From assembly GCF_040137905.1 (NCBI RefSeq), contig NZ_JBEFDG010000010.1:15379-79378 (forward strand): a DNA stretch of 64,000 nucleotides. Reading direction: 5' to 3'. The number at the start of each line of letters is the position of its first letter. Position 1 is the stretch's first letter. Under the pieces are notes generated by a model, which was not told where the DNA came from, searched no databases, and was given only the letters and a program-made list of their open reading frames with translations. The position numbers and the translations under genes were made by a program. The DNA comes from Corticimicrobacter sp040137905. Lineage in GTDB: Bacteria; Pseudomonadota; Gammaproteobacteria; Burkholderiales; Burkholderiaceae_B. Below are positions 33,260-41,040 of this stretch, piece after piece.

Positions 33260-34102
33260 ATGTCCGACACCACCGAATTCGAAAACCTGTCCTTCTCCGC
33301 AGGCCCGCTCTGGGCCTGCCTGCGTGCCGGCACCGGCCGCCCGCTTCTCCTGATCCATGGCTCGCTGTGCGATGCCCGCTTCTGGCGCGGGCAGTTGCCG
33401 GCGCTCGCATCCGCCGGCTTTGCTGCGCTGGCCCCCAGCCTGCGGGCCTATCACCCGCTGCACCTGAGCCAACACATGAGCTGGCAGCAGGACCTCGACG
33501 ATCTCGTGGTGCTGCTCGAGCAGGCCGGCGGCGGCGAACGCTTCGATGTCATCGGCCATTCGCGTGGCGGCTTCCTGGCCTTTCACCTGGCCCGCCGGGC
33601 CCCTCATCTGCTGCACCGCCTGGTGCTGGCAGAGCCTGGCGGCTACATGGCCAGTCATGACCTGCGCGATGTCAAGGGTGCCTTGCCGGACCAGGCCTGG
33701 CGCGAAGACGTCATTGCAATGGTGGAACGCGGCGACAGCGCGCAGGCCGTCGCTCTCTTTGTGGACAGTGTCAGCCGCCCCGGCAGTTGGCGCTTCAGCC
33801 CTGCCGACTTCCGGCAAATGGCACTCGACAACGCCAGCACGCTGATCAGTCAATTGCGCGACGATGCCTTGCCCCCCTACCAGCCATCTGAAATCGCCGA
33901 GCTGAACCTGCCCGTCCTGCTTCTCAAGGGCCAGCGCAGCCTGCCGCGTTTTCGCCAGACCGTAGACGCACTGGGCGAGCAACTGTCCCATGCCCAGGTT
34001 GCCGAAGTCGCGGGTGCCTCGCATGCCATGAATCTGGCCTACCCCGCGAAATTCAACCAGTTGGTGATCGACTTCCTGCAACAACCGGCATCACAAGGCT
34101 GA
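33260..34102 (+). CDS. Alpha/beta hydrolase at the end of the itaconate cluster
   Basis: This is a 280-residue alpha/beta-hydrolase. The oxyanion-hole strand is L-L-L-I-H-G-S-L-C-D near residue 34. The nucleophile elbow is V-I-G-H-S-R-G-G with Ser near 96. A candidate acid lies in the C-terminal third, and the catalytic His is in A-G-A-S-H-A-M-N. It follows the lyase gene by 40 bases in the same direction. Possible roles are a thioesterase or ester hydrolase that feeds or relieves the CoA pathway. The sequence does not show the substrate, and the gene is not part of the P. aeruginosa itaconate operon I know. Confidence 0.82.
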   Translation: MSDTTEFENLSFSAGPLWACLRAGTGRPLLLIHGSLCDARFWRGQLPALASAGFAALAPSLRAYHPLHLSQHMSWQQDLDDLVVLLEQAGGGERFDVIGHSRGGFLAFHLARRAPHLLHRLVLAEPGGYMASHDLRDVKGALPDQAWREDVIAMVERGDSAQAVALFVDSVSRPGSWRFSPADFRQMALDNASTLISQLRDDALPPYQPSEIAELNLPVLLLKGQRSLPRFRQTVDALGEQLSHAQVAEVAGASHAMNLAYPAKFNQLVIDFLQQPASQG

Positions 34103-34108
34103 CACCGC

Positions 34109-34495
34109 ATGACGCAACGACTCGACATGCTCACGCAGCACGAATTGCAACGCCGGCTGCCTGAAGGCTGGGAGACACCAACCGAACGCAAGCAACAGGC
34201 CCTGCAGGCCGAATTCCTGCTGGAGCGTCCACAGGATCACCCGCTGCATGGCATGGAACTGCGCGTGATTGCTTACCGGGAAGGCAACGACGATATTCTG
34301 CTGCTCCATCTCGGCACTCCTGAGCGTGTGTCGGTCGTGCACCTGACGTGGTCCAGGCGGCAAGAGTTTCCGCGCTTTCCAAAGGTGGAATTCACGGGCA
34401 CGTTCCAGGCATTTATCGAACGTGAATATAGCCTCTATGGCCTGACAACCGACGAAAATGCTGGTTATGCACCCAGCCCGGACAAGCAGACATGA
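34109..34495 (+). CDS. Small hypothetical protein, immunity-like
   Basis: I do not recognise this 128-residue cytosolic protein. It has an acidic and aromatic central part (V-V-H-L-T-W-S-R-R-Q-E and a V-E-F-T-G-T-F-Q-A-F-I segment), the style of immunity proteins from polymorphic-toxin loci. There is no signal peptide or membrane span. AAGG lies upstream of the ATG. Its stop overlaps the next gene's start by four bases, so the two are translated together. It begins six bases after the hydrolase, but the composition shift suggests a separate unit. Function unknown. Confidence 0.6.
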   Translation: MTQRLDMLTQHELQRRLPEGWETPTERKQQALQAEFLLERPQDHPLHGMELRVIAYREGNDDILLLHLGTPERVSVVHLTWSRRQEFPRFPKVEFTGTFQAFIEREYSLYGLTTDENAGYAPSPDKQT

Positions 34496-35124
34496 GCAAC
34501 ACAGGCAATCACAACAGAATCATCAATGCAGCCGCCCGCATGGCCCTCAAGCCGGCCGGTGCCATCCGCAAGGGTCAGTCCCGGCTCTGGCTGGATGACA
34601 ACGGCTGGTATATCACGCTGATCGAATTCCAGCCCTCCAGTTCTCCTGGCAGTTTGCTCAATATCGGCGTGCAATTCATGTGGTACCCAAAGGAAGTCTA
34701 CGCCTTCGATGCAGGCTATCGCCAGCAGGATATAGGCAGCATCCGATACCGCAATGATGACCAATTCACCCCGCAGGCACAGGCTATGGCCGAAGCAGCC
34801 CGCGATCGGATGCTGGTCATCCGCCAACAGATGCAAGGCATCACCTCGGCCAGTACCTATATCCACGGCTTGCTGGCCGAAAATCCGGTCACTGTCTGGA
34901 CCTATCTGCATCAGGGCATGCTGCATCTATTGCAAGGCCACACCGACGAAGCCCTGTCCCGATTCAGGCAACTACTGGCGGAGCCGGATAGCTGGGAATG
35001 GGCCCTGGAACTCATGGTGCATATCCAGCATCAGCGCCATCTTCCCTGGCTGACCGAGATTGTGCAGAAAAGCCGTGCGCTGAAAAAGCTGCCTGAGCGT
35101 GTCATTGACCTGAGTACCATCTAG
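34492..35124 (+). CDS. DUF4304-like hypothetical protein
   Basis: This 210-residue soluble protein has an N-terminal half (about residues 10-110) that resembles DUF4304: a basic start, then S-R-L-W-L-D-D-N-G-W-Y-I-T-L-I-E-F-Q-P-S and an I-G-V-Q-F-M-W stretch. The C-terminal half is helical with a TPR-like L-H-Q-G-M-L-H-L-L-Q-G-H-T-D-E-A. DUF4304 proteins occur often near toxin loci and are suspected immunity factors. It is coupled by ATGA to the small gene upstream. No toxin gene is visible in the window, so the role is open. Confidence 0.6.
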   Translation: MSNTGNHNRIINAAARMALKPAGAIRKGQSRLWLDDNGWYITLIEFQPSSSPGSLLNIGVQFMWYPKEVYAFDAGYRQQDIGSIRYRNDDQFTPQAQAMAEAARDRMLVIRQQMQGITSASTYIHGLLAENPVTVWTYLHQGMLHLLQGHTDEALSRFRQLLAEPDSWEWALELMVHIQHQRHLPWLTEIVQKSRALKKLPERVIDLSTI

Positions 35125-35194
35125 CATGAAACATATCCTGGTCAACAGACTCATGGCGCAACGTCAAAGCGCAATCTCATAACCATCAACAAGA

Positions 35195-35680
35195 ATGCGA
35201 GAAATACAATTGACCTCCAGCCTTTTCAATGCCGTGCGCAACGAATCCATCGACACGATCGACCTGCATGCAATCAAGGATAATCTCAACCTGATCAATG
35301 AGTTTGGGCAAAACCTGTTGCATGAAGCCATTGCCCACGGCAACGACGAAGTCGGTATCACGCTGATTGAACTGGATATCGATCTGAACCACCAGGACAG
35401 CAAGGGACAAGTACCGTTGCACTACGCTGCAGCACGCAATCAGGTACAGATCGTCGAAAAGATACTGTCCCAGGGTGGCGATGTGGCGGTCATCGACAGT
35501 TTTGGCAACCAGCCACTCTGGACTGCCGTGTTCAATGCCCGGGGTGACTACCGGACCGTATCCGCCCTGCTCATCTGCGGAGCCGAGCCAGCACACAGGA
35601 ACAAGGCTGGCAGATCACCACGGGACTTTGCGCAACAGATCCAGGACCATGCGCTTGCGGATCTATTGAATGCTTATTGA
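35195..35680 (+). CDS. Ankyrin-repeat protein
   Basis: This is a 161-residue protein of about four ankyrin repeats. Clear units are F-G-Q-N-L-L-H-E-A-I-A-H-G-N near 40, K-G-Q-V-P-L-H-Y-A-A-A-R-N near 72, F-G-N-Q-P-L-W-T-A-V near 106, and a final A-G-R-S-P-R-D-F-A. There is no signal peptide. Short ankyrin proteins of this kind are one class of immunity proteins next to polymorphic toxins, and its neighbours are also immunity-like. It ends three bases from a convergent gene. The start codon is not well supported; TTG codons just downstream are possible. Confidence 0.72.
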   Translation: MREIQLTSSLFNAVRNESIDTIDLHAIKDNLNLINEFGQNLLHEAIAHGNDEVGITLIELDIDLNHQDSKGQVPLHYAAARNQVQIVEKILSQGGDVAVIDSFGNQPLWTAVFNARGDYRTVSALLICGAEPAHRNKAGRSPRDFAQQIQDHALADLLNAY

Positions 35681-35683
35681 AAA

Positions 35684-36211
35684 TCAAAAATCAGCATTGA
35701 CCCAGCCTGCATCACCCGTATGCCTTTGAAAAATCAAAAAATCAACATCCTTGAAGTGCAAGAAACGGCTTTTCAAAATCCGAATCACATCTGCCTTTTC
35801 ACAGTCTTCATAAATGAAAATTTCATCTACGGAAAAGGCAAGCAGAACAGATTTAGAAAAATCTTCCGAAGCCAAAAAAATCGCTACCACTTCGTTATAG
35901 GCCGGATTAAACAACACCCCTGAAAACCCGACGGAAAATCCGGAAAACCCCAGCGATATTTTTTCAATCCTGGCGTACAAGGCGTACAAACTGAAATCAT
36001 CAAAATCATCCACATGATTCCTGGAAATCAAAGGATTCATTCCATTCGCACGAAATCCTGCGACACGACCTGCACCAAGCGCCAAAAAGACCACATCATC
36101 AACCAGATGCCCATCTTCCTCACGGAGGCGAATGACATCCGAAATGACATCCCCCTCAAACAAGATCTTGATTTTTTTCAGGAAAGAGGTGTGATAAACG
36201 GAGGGAGTCAT
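35684..36211 (-). CDS. Hypothetical protein, AT-rich, possible immunity protein
   Basis: I do not recognise this 175-residue protein. It is acidic and Phe/Asp/Val-rich and has no signal peptide. Its base composition is clearly more AT-rich than the flanking genes, which suggests transfer from elsewhere. I chose the ATG at 36211 because it overlaps the stop of the upstream 94-residue gene as ATGA; a TTG two codons earlier is also open. It faces the ankyrin gene end to end. Context suggests an immunity-type function, without direct evidence. Confidence 0.55.
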   Translation of the reverse strand: MTPSVYHTSFLKKIKILFEGDVISDVIRLREEDGHLVDDVVFLALGAGRVAGFRANGMNPLISRNHVDDFDDFSLYALYARIEKISLGFSGFSVGFSGVLFNPAYNEVVAIFLASEDFSKSVLLAFSVDEIFIYEDCEKADVIRILKSRFLHFKDVDFLIFQRHTGDAGWVNADF

Positions 36212-36492
36212 TTGCAAACCGACACATAATCCGGAGCCGTGTTGCTCATCTGAGCGTACAGATCCTTGTCATCCAGTCGCCACCAGTATGCCTCGAACGA
36301 GGACGGATTCTGGAACTCATGGATCGCCACCAGACCCAGCAGGCCACAGGGTGTTTCTGCCATGAAATCCCAGCCATTGCGTTCGGCACAGAACATTTCT
36401 GCCTCCTCGTCGTACCATACGGAAAAGCCTTTTCTGTCGAGCACATTCAGCGCCGTGTTGTAGACATTGCTGTATTCTGAAAGGGCCGGCAT
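36208..36492 (-). CDS. Small hypothetical protein, immunity-like
   Basis: This 94-residue cytosolic protein has a W-Y-D-E-E-A-E-M-F-C-A-E-R-N-G-W-D-F centre, then G-L-L-G-L-V-A-I and a Y-W-W-R segment. These short alpha/beta, Trp-rich proteins are frequent among immunity candidates. The ATG at 36492 has GGAG eight bases upstream on the minus strand. It sits in a CATATG whose other strand also offers an ATG, so the divergent plus-strand gene probably starts further in. It is translationally coupled to the next minus-strand gene. Function unknown. Confidence 0.6.
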   Translation of the reverse strand: MPALSEYSNVYNTALNVLDRKGFSVWYDEEAEMFCAERNGWDFMAETPCGLLGLVAIHEFQNPSSFEAYWWRLDDKDLYAQMSNTAPDYVSVCK

Positions 36493-36554
36493 ATGCCACA
36501 CTCCACGATTGCATTGTTGATGTTGAACAGCTTGAAGGAAAAGATATCGCAGAA

Positions 36555-36585
36555 CATGTTCACCCTTGAAGCAAGGGTGAACATG
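36555..36585 (+). other. Perfect 14-bp hairpin covering a start site
   Basis: CATGTTCACCCTTG pairs without mismatch with CAAGGGTGAACATG across the loop AAG. The 3-prime arm contains the best ribosome-binding site (AAGGG) and the ATG at 36583 of the downstream gene. In RNA the stem would hide both; as DNA it would be a strong operator. Confidence 0.65.
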
Positions 36586-36855
36586 CGATTTGACGAGGCG
36601 GCCTACGAGGATCTCGTGGCCTGCCTGCAGGCCCTCGCCACCGAACTGGCCAGCGCCCGGCAGATCGACAAGGAGCTGGCGCTGTGCCTCTACACCATTC
36701 CGCAGGCCATACAGAATCTGTACCTGAGTTTAGCGCGATGCGAAATCAGGCCCCCCATCACAGACAGGCTCGAAGAAGCCTGTATTGAGCTGGATGCCCT
36801 GGTCATCGAGTGCCTGAGCGGAAATCCAGCCTGCCATCTCAGCGGCCAGCCATGA
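36583..36855 (+). CDS. Small helical hypothetical protein behind a start-site hairpin
   Basis: This protein of about 90 residues is mostly helical (E-D-L-V-A-C-L-Q-A-L-A-T-E-L and L-Y-T-I-P-Q-A-I-Q-N-L-Y-L-S-L) and has no known motif that I recognise. The frame is open to ATGs at 36493 and 36556. I prefer 36583 because AAGGG lies five bases upstream and because 36493 abuts the start of the opposite-strand gene. Its end overlaps the convergent aminotransferase gene by 17 bases. The position in a row of immunity-like genes is the only hint of function. Confidence 0.5.
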   Translation: MRFDEAAYEDLVACLQALATELASARQIDKELALCLYTIPQAIQNLYLSLARCEIRPPITDRLEEACIELDALVIECLSGNPACHLSGQP

Positions 36856-38041
36856 CCGTGGCAAACGCCCTGGCGATCGTTTCGGTATTGTCCGGCGTCA
36901 CGCCTGCAACACAGATACGGCCGGTCGGCAGGATATAGACGCCGAATTCGTCGCGCAGGCGATCCGCTGCCTGCCCCAGACCGGGATCGTAGCTGAACAG
37001 GCCATTCTGACGCTGAATGAATCCCCAGTCGTAGCCATCCGCGTCATGCTGTGCCAGTGCATCACCCAGCGCAATCCGCGCCTGACGGATACGCTCACGC
37101 ATGCCATTCAACTCATCCTGCCATTGCAACAGCAGTTCGGGCGTGCGCAGAACCGTATCGACAATGCGCGCGCCATAGGCCGGCGGACTGGAATAGTTGC
37201 GCCGTACGGCCGCCTCAAGCTGTCCGTGCAAACGACGCGCCAGTTCGGCATCGGCGCAGAACACACTCAGGCTGCCGATCCGCTCGGCATAGAGCGAGAA
37301 AATCTTGGAGCATGACTGCGCCAGCAGGAACGGCTGCTCGGCCTGCACCAGGGCACGCAACAGATAACGATCTTCGTCCACGCCATGGGCGAATCCCAGG
37401 TAGGCCAGATCCAGGAACGGCAACAGGTGGCGGCGCTGCAATACGCGTATGACCTCATCCCACTGTTCCGGTGCCAGGTCGGTCCCGGTCGGATTGTGGC
37501 AACAAGCATGCAGCAGCACGACACTGTATTCCGGCAGTGACTCCAGATGAGACAGCAAGGCATCGTAAGCCACTGTGCCCGTTTCGGCATCAAAATAGGG
37601 ATACGTGCCCACCTCGAACCCCGCCCCCTGGAAAATGGAGCGATGATTGTCCCAGGTCGGGCCGGGCACATGCACACTGGCTTGCGGATACAGTCCCTTG
37701 AGCAGGTCGGCACCGACCTTGAGTGCGCCGGAGCCACCGAGTGTCTGGACCGTCGCGATCCGTTCGAACAACGGCGAGCCCGGCTCGGCATCGAACAGCA
37801 TCGTCTTCATCGCGGCACAATAGGACGGATCTCCACCCATCGGCAGATAGCCCGGCGTGCGGGGATGCGCCGCCACCGTATCGCGTGCTGTCACCACCGA
37901 GGCCAGATCCGGCACCCGCCCCTGCTCATCGTAATAAAAGCCGATGGTCAGGTTGGCCTTGGCCGGACGCGTATCGTCACGATAGTGGCCCTGGATCGAC
38001 AGGATGGGATCGCCAGGGTGATGCGGAGTATGAGCAAACAT
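36839..38041 (-). CDS. tyrB: Aromatic amino-acid / aspartate aminotransferase (class I)
   Basis: This is a 400-residue PLP enzyme of the AspC/TyrB family. It has T-L-G-G-S-G-A-L-K-V-G-A-D near residue 100, H-A-C-C-H-N-P-T-G-T-D with the pyridine-binding Asn and Asp region near 185, and D-L-A-Y-L-G-F near 217. The Schiff-base Lys is in S-C-S-K-I-F-S-L-Y-A-E-R near 250. The C-terminal arm ends with R-I-C-V-A-G. Length matches the roughly 397 residues of the family. It transfers amino groups between glutamate or aspartate and aromatic or dicarboxylic keto acids. TyrB versus AspC cannot be separated firmly by eye. Confidence 0.88.
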   Translation of the reverse strand: MFAHTPHHPGDPILSIQGHYRDDTRPAKANLTIGFYYDEQGRVPDLASVVTARDTVAAHPRTPGYLPMGGDPSYCAAMKTMLFDAEPGSPLFERIATVQTLGGSGALKVGADLLKGLYPQASVHVPGPTWDNHRSIFQGAGFEVGTYPYFDAETGTVAYDALLSHLESLPEYSVVLLHACCHNPTGTDLAPEQWDEVIRVLQRRHLLPFLDLAYLGFAHGVDEDRYLLRALVQAEQPFLLAQSCSKIFSLYAERIGSLSVFCADAELARRLHGQLEAAVRRNYSSPPAYGARIVDTVLRTPELLLQWQDELNGMRERIRQARIALGDALAQHDADGYDWGFIQRQNGLFSYDPGLGQAADRLRDEFGVYILPTGRICVAGVTPDNTETIARAFATVMAGR

Positions 38042-38234
38042 GGATGGGCTGCCTGATAAAGATCAAAGATACCTAAACGAACAGGATAGCCGATTCCGGC
38101 CGCGCAGGGCGGCCCTTCGCCCGCCTCGCGCCGCATCTGCGCCACTTGCGCGATATCGTCGCACCGCATCCTGCCCCCTGCGCCCCTGGTGGCGTAACAA
38201 TCCTGCAACCTTGTTTGCGCACAATGGCCCGCGT

Positions 38235-38250
38235 CGGACAGTCCTGTCCG
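38235..38250. promoter_or_regulatory. Short palindrome in the aminotransferase/chemoreceptor divergent region
   Basis: CGGACAG-TC-CTGTCCG is an inverted repeat with seven-base arms, 38 bases upstream of the chemoreceptor start. The 246-base divergent region 38042-38287 is otherwise GC-rich with no gene. This may be an operator or a small mRNA stem. Confidence 0.3.
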
Positions 38251-38287
38251 CGCTTATCTGCTCCATGAACGAGGCATGACGGTCACC

Positions 38288-39919
38288 ATGTTCAAAAATC
38301 TGCGTATCAATGCTGCACTCCTGCTGGTACTGCTGGGCTTTGTCGGCCTGTTCGGGCTGTCCGGCGGGGCCGGTCTGCTGATGCTCAAGGAAAACCGGCA
38401 GTTGATTGCCAACCTCAGCCGCTATGGCATCGAACAGGCCAATGACCTCAGCGATGCCTCCCTGCAACTTTTCCGCAGCCGTGTCGCACTGATCAATGCC
38501 AAGACAGATATGGAAGGCGGATTGATCGAGCAACGGGATGCCGCCATTCAACAGGCGGAAACCTTGTTGCTGGGCAGCCAGGCACGCTTCGATCACTTCC
38601 GCCAGAATATCGACAACCCGCAGGACCCTGCCTATGAGAATATCCAGACCCGTTACCAGGCATTGGCCGAGTCTGGACTCAAGCCCCTGGCCGAAGCGCT
38701 GAAAACCTGGAACGGCATCGAGGCGAACCGGATCGTGGATCAGGTTCTGGAACCGGCCACTGCCGATTTCATGGCCGCCCTGGAAGCCTTCCAACAAACC
38801 AATCGCACCATGGCGCAACGCAGTGTCGAACAGGCGGCCTGGATATCCGATACGGCGCGCTACGCACTGTTTGCCAGCCTGGTCCTGGCATTGCTGATGG
38901 CACTGGGAGCCCATCGACTGTTCCGCCATGCCATGCTCCGCCCTCTTTCCAGCATGCAACGCCACGTATCCCACATGGCCGACGGCGACCTGCGGGCCCG
39001 CCTGCCTCGTGGCGGACGCAACGAAATCGGCACCCTCCTCGATGGCTTCAACCACATGCAAGACAATCTGGTGCATACCGTTACGGCGGTACGCGCTGAG
39101 GCCGATGCCATGCATGCCGACACGGAACACATCGCCCAGCGCAGTCACATGATTTCCGAGCAAATCGGTCGTCAAGCCAACGCACTGGCTCAGGCAGACG
39201 ATGCCATCGAGCATCTCAACAGCGTCGTCGAGCAAAGCAGCCAGCATGCGCAGGAAGCCACTGCCCTGGCACACAACGCCCAGACAACCGCCGCAACCGG
39301 CCATGAGGCCGTGGCGCAGGTCGTCAGCACCATGGACGAAATTGCCTCCAGTGCCAAGCGCATCAATGCAATCGTCCAGCTCATCAACGGCATCGCCACC
39401 CAGACCAATCTGCTGGCCCTCAATGCGGCTGTCGAAGCCGCCCGCGCCGGCCAGAACGGCAAAGGCTTTGCCGTGGTCGCTGCCGAGGTGCGCGAACTGG
39501 CCCAGCGCAGCAGCCAGGCCGCCAACGAGATCAAGGCCCTGATCGATGCATCCGATCGCAGCGTAACCGCCGGTGCCGGCCAGGTGCATCAGGCCGGCGT
39601 GGCCATGGATGCCATCCTGAAGGCCGTACATGCCGTCAATGACCGCATTGGCTGGATCTCCGACGCTGCACAGCGCCAGACCCAGGACATCGCAGCCGTC
39701 AAGGAAATCGTCGGCACCGTCAAGGCCGACACCGGGCAGAATATGAAACTGGTACAGCAGACAGCGGGCGCTGCCGGCAAGCTGACCGAGCAGGCCCAGC
39801 GCCTGCATGAAATGACGGCCGCCTTCCGTACCGAGGCCAGCATTGAGCCCGATTCCAACATCAGGGTCGAACCCTCACATCTGGCACGCATACCTGTGGC
39901 ACTATTGCAGGCAGCCTGA
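38288..39919 (+). CDS. Methyl-accepting chemotaxis protein
   Basis: This is a 543-residue chemoreceptor. TM1 spans about residues 5-28, followed by a helical periplasmic sensor of about 160 residues (four-helix-bundle type), TM2 near 190-210, a HAMP domain (L-R-P-L-S-S-M-Q), and a signalling domain. The hairpin tip is I-A-T-Q-T-N-L-L-A-L-N-A-A-V-E-A-A-R-A-G. No NWETF-type CheR tether is present at the C-terminus. The ligand cannot be told from sequence. The ATG at 38276 is four codons earlier and equally open; 38288 starts at M-F-K-N-L-R. It stands alone as a gene. Confidence 0.92.
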   Translation: MFKNLRINAALLLVLLGFVGLFGLSGGAGLLMLKENRQLIANLSRYGIEQANDLSDASLQLFRSRVALINAKTDMEGGLIEQRDAAIQQAETLLLGSQARFDHFRQNIDNPQDPAYENIQTRYQALAESGLKPLAEALKTWNGIEANRIVDQVLEPATADFMAALEAFQQTNRTMAQRSVEQAAWISDTARYALFASLVLALLMALGAHRLFRHAMLRPLSSMQRHVSHMADGDLRARLPRGGRNEIGTLLDGFNHMQDNLVHTVTAVRAEADAMHADTEHIAQRSHMISEQIGRQANALAQADDAIEHLNSVVEQSSQHAQEATALAHNAQTTAATGHEAVAQVVSTMDEIASSAKRINAIVQLINGIATQTNLLALNAAVEAARAGQNGKGFAVVAAEVRELAQRSSQAANEIKALIDASDRSVTAGAGQVHQAGVAMDAILKAVHAVNDRIGWISDAAQRQTQDIAAVKEIVGTVKADTGQNMKLVQQTAGAAGKLTEQAQRLHEMTAAFRTEASIEPDSNIRVEPSHLARIPVALLQAA

Positions 39920-39937
39920 TGACGGCATCAATCGTGC

Positions 39938-40441
39938 TCAACTCATGACGCGCTTCAACTGCTGTTCTGCATTCGATCGGATGACACTAATCTCTGACCG
40001 GCACAGCGCAGCCAGCCTAAGCCTGGCATCCTCATTGTTGATGTCGCCCAGCGCCCATATGCACTTTACCGCCAGGGCATGGCTATCATCAAACTCCAGA
40101 TACGCGTAGCGCGTCTGGCAGGCCTTGAACAGAGACGCCACACTGCTTTCGGACTTGATATCCTGGAGCAGGCTGGCAATATCCTCATGCTTGAAATGCC
40201 AATCCTCAAGCAACAAGGCATTCAATTTTTCGGCAGGGATGGATGCTGCACCAAAAGCAAAGGCAAGCGTGATCGCATCCTCCAGATCGTCGGCGCTTTC
40301 CTTTTCTGACGCCGCCGCTACTTCTCTTGAAATAAACGCTGCAGGCGTGTGGCCTTCCAGATCAAACCTATCGACAAGCTCTGCCTTGGAAAGGCCTTGA
40401 GCATAAAAGCGATTGAGCAATTCCTGGTTGTACGGACTCAT
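39938..40441 (-). CDS. Hypothetical helical (HEAT-like) protein, immunity-like
   Basis: This 167-residue acidic all-helical protein has a C-terminal part that looks like one or two HEAT-type helix pairs (A-V-K-C-I-W-A-L-G-D-I-N-N-E-D-A-R-L-R-L and the S-E-I-S-V-I-R-S-N-A-E-Q segment). It has no signal peptide or catalytic motif. Similar HEAT-like proteins occur as immunity proteins. It ends 18 bases after the chemoreceptor (convergent). The 165 bases upstream (40442-40606) hold no gene I can support, only a 27-codon plus-strand frame without features. Confidence 0.6.
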   Translation of the reverse strand: MSPYNQELLNRFYAQGLSKAELVDRFDLEGHTPAAFISREVAAASEKESADDLEDAITLAFAFGAASIPAEKLNALLLEDWHFKHEDIASLLQDIKSESSVASLFKACQTRYAYLEFDDSHALAVKCIWALGDINNEDARLRLAALCRSEISVIRSNAEQQLKRVMS

Positions 40442-40606
40442 TTAAAAAACCCAAGACTCACATGAATACAGGCATCAACAAAGTTTCGTCCGGCGCAGCA
40501 CAAAATCATAAGACCCTGGCACCTGCAGTCCATCTGACAAAGAACTGACGATACCCCTGCCGATCAAAGACGAAAACACCACCCAGCTGCATCGGATTCC
40601 ATCAAC

Positions 40607-40975
40607 TCAATTTTCATATCCCTCCCACGACCAAAAAATACGCTGGTATTGCTCGTGATCGGGCATTGCAAACGGTACTTTTTCACATACCTGCTTCAAA
40701 ATCAGAACCAGATCCTGCCTCAAGGTCGCATCGTCCACATAAGCCTGGATACCCACCGCATACTGAAAAACTGCGTCTTTGCCAGGCATTTCACGCAGTT
40801 CTCCAGGCGCAATATCTTCCTCGTCGCAAGCCATGATCAGTACCGTATCACCAATGGGGCACTGCAGTTCGACACTTTCCAGTTGATTGATCCGCACCTG
40901 TATGTCAAGCATGACGCGCCGGTATGCCTTCGTATAAAGCCGGTTCCTTGACACGAGCGCAATAGAAAAATCCAT
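40607..40975 (-). CDS. Hypothetical protein, immunity-like
   Basis: I do not recognise this protein of about 122 residues. It is alpha/beta with V-M-L-D-I-Q-V-R-I-N-Q-L-E near the N-terminus and I-F-W-S-W-E-G-Y-E-N at the very end. The Trp-rich acidic tail is a common style in immunity proteins. The frame is open upstream to a TTG at 41044 overlapping ugd, but the ATG at 40975 has a plausible GGG-type site nine bases upstream and starts M-D-F-S-I. It is downstream of ugd on the same strand. Confidence 0.5.
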   Translation of the reverse strand: MDFSIALVSRNRLYTKAYRRVMLDIQVRINQLESVELQCPIGDTVLIMACDEEDIAPGELREMPGKDAVFQYAVGIQAYVDDATLRQDLVLILKQVCEKVPFAMPDHEQYQRIFWSWEGYEN

Positions 40976-41040
40976 ACTGTGATACCCATTCCCGCCTTTT
41001 CCAATCCGCCATTCTGCCACGACAGCGCCCGGCAACAGGC

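Noticed and set aside
38063..39808. 581-codon minus-strand frame opposite the chemoreceptor
   Set aside because: Antisense shadow; the plus strand has HAMP and the conserved signalling hairpin.
40442..40606. 27-codon plus-strand frame as a toxin remnant between the two immunity-like genes
   Set aside because: No motif, no ribosome site and too short; left as empty intergenic sequence.
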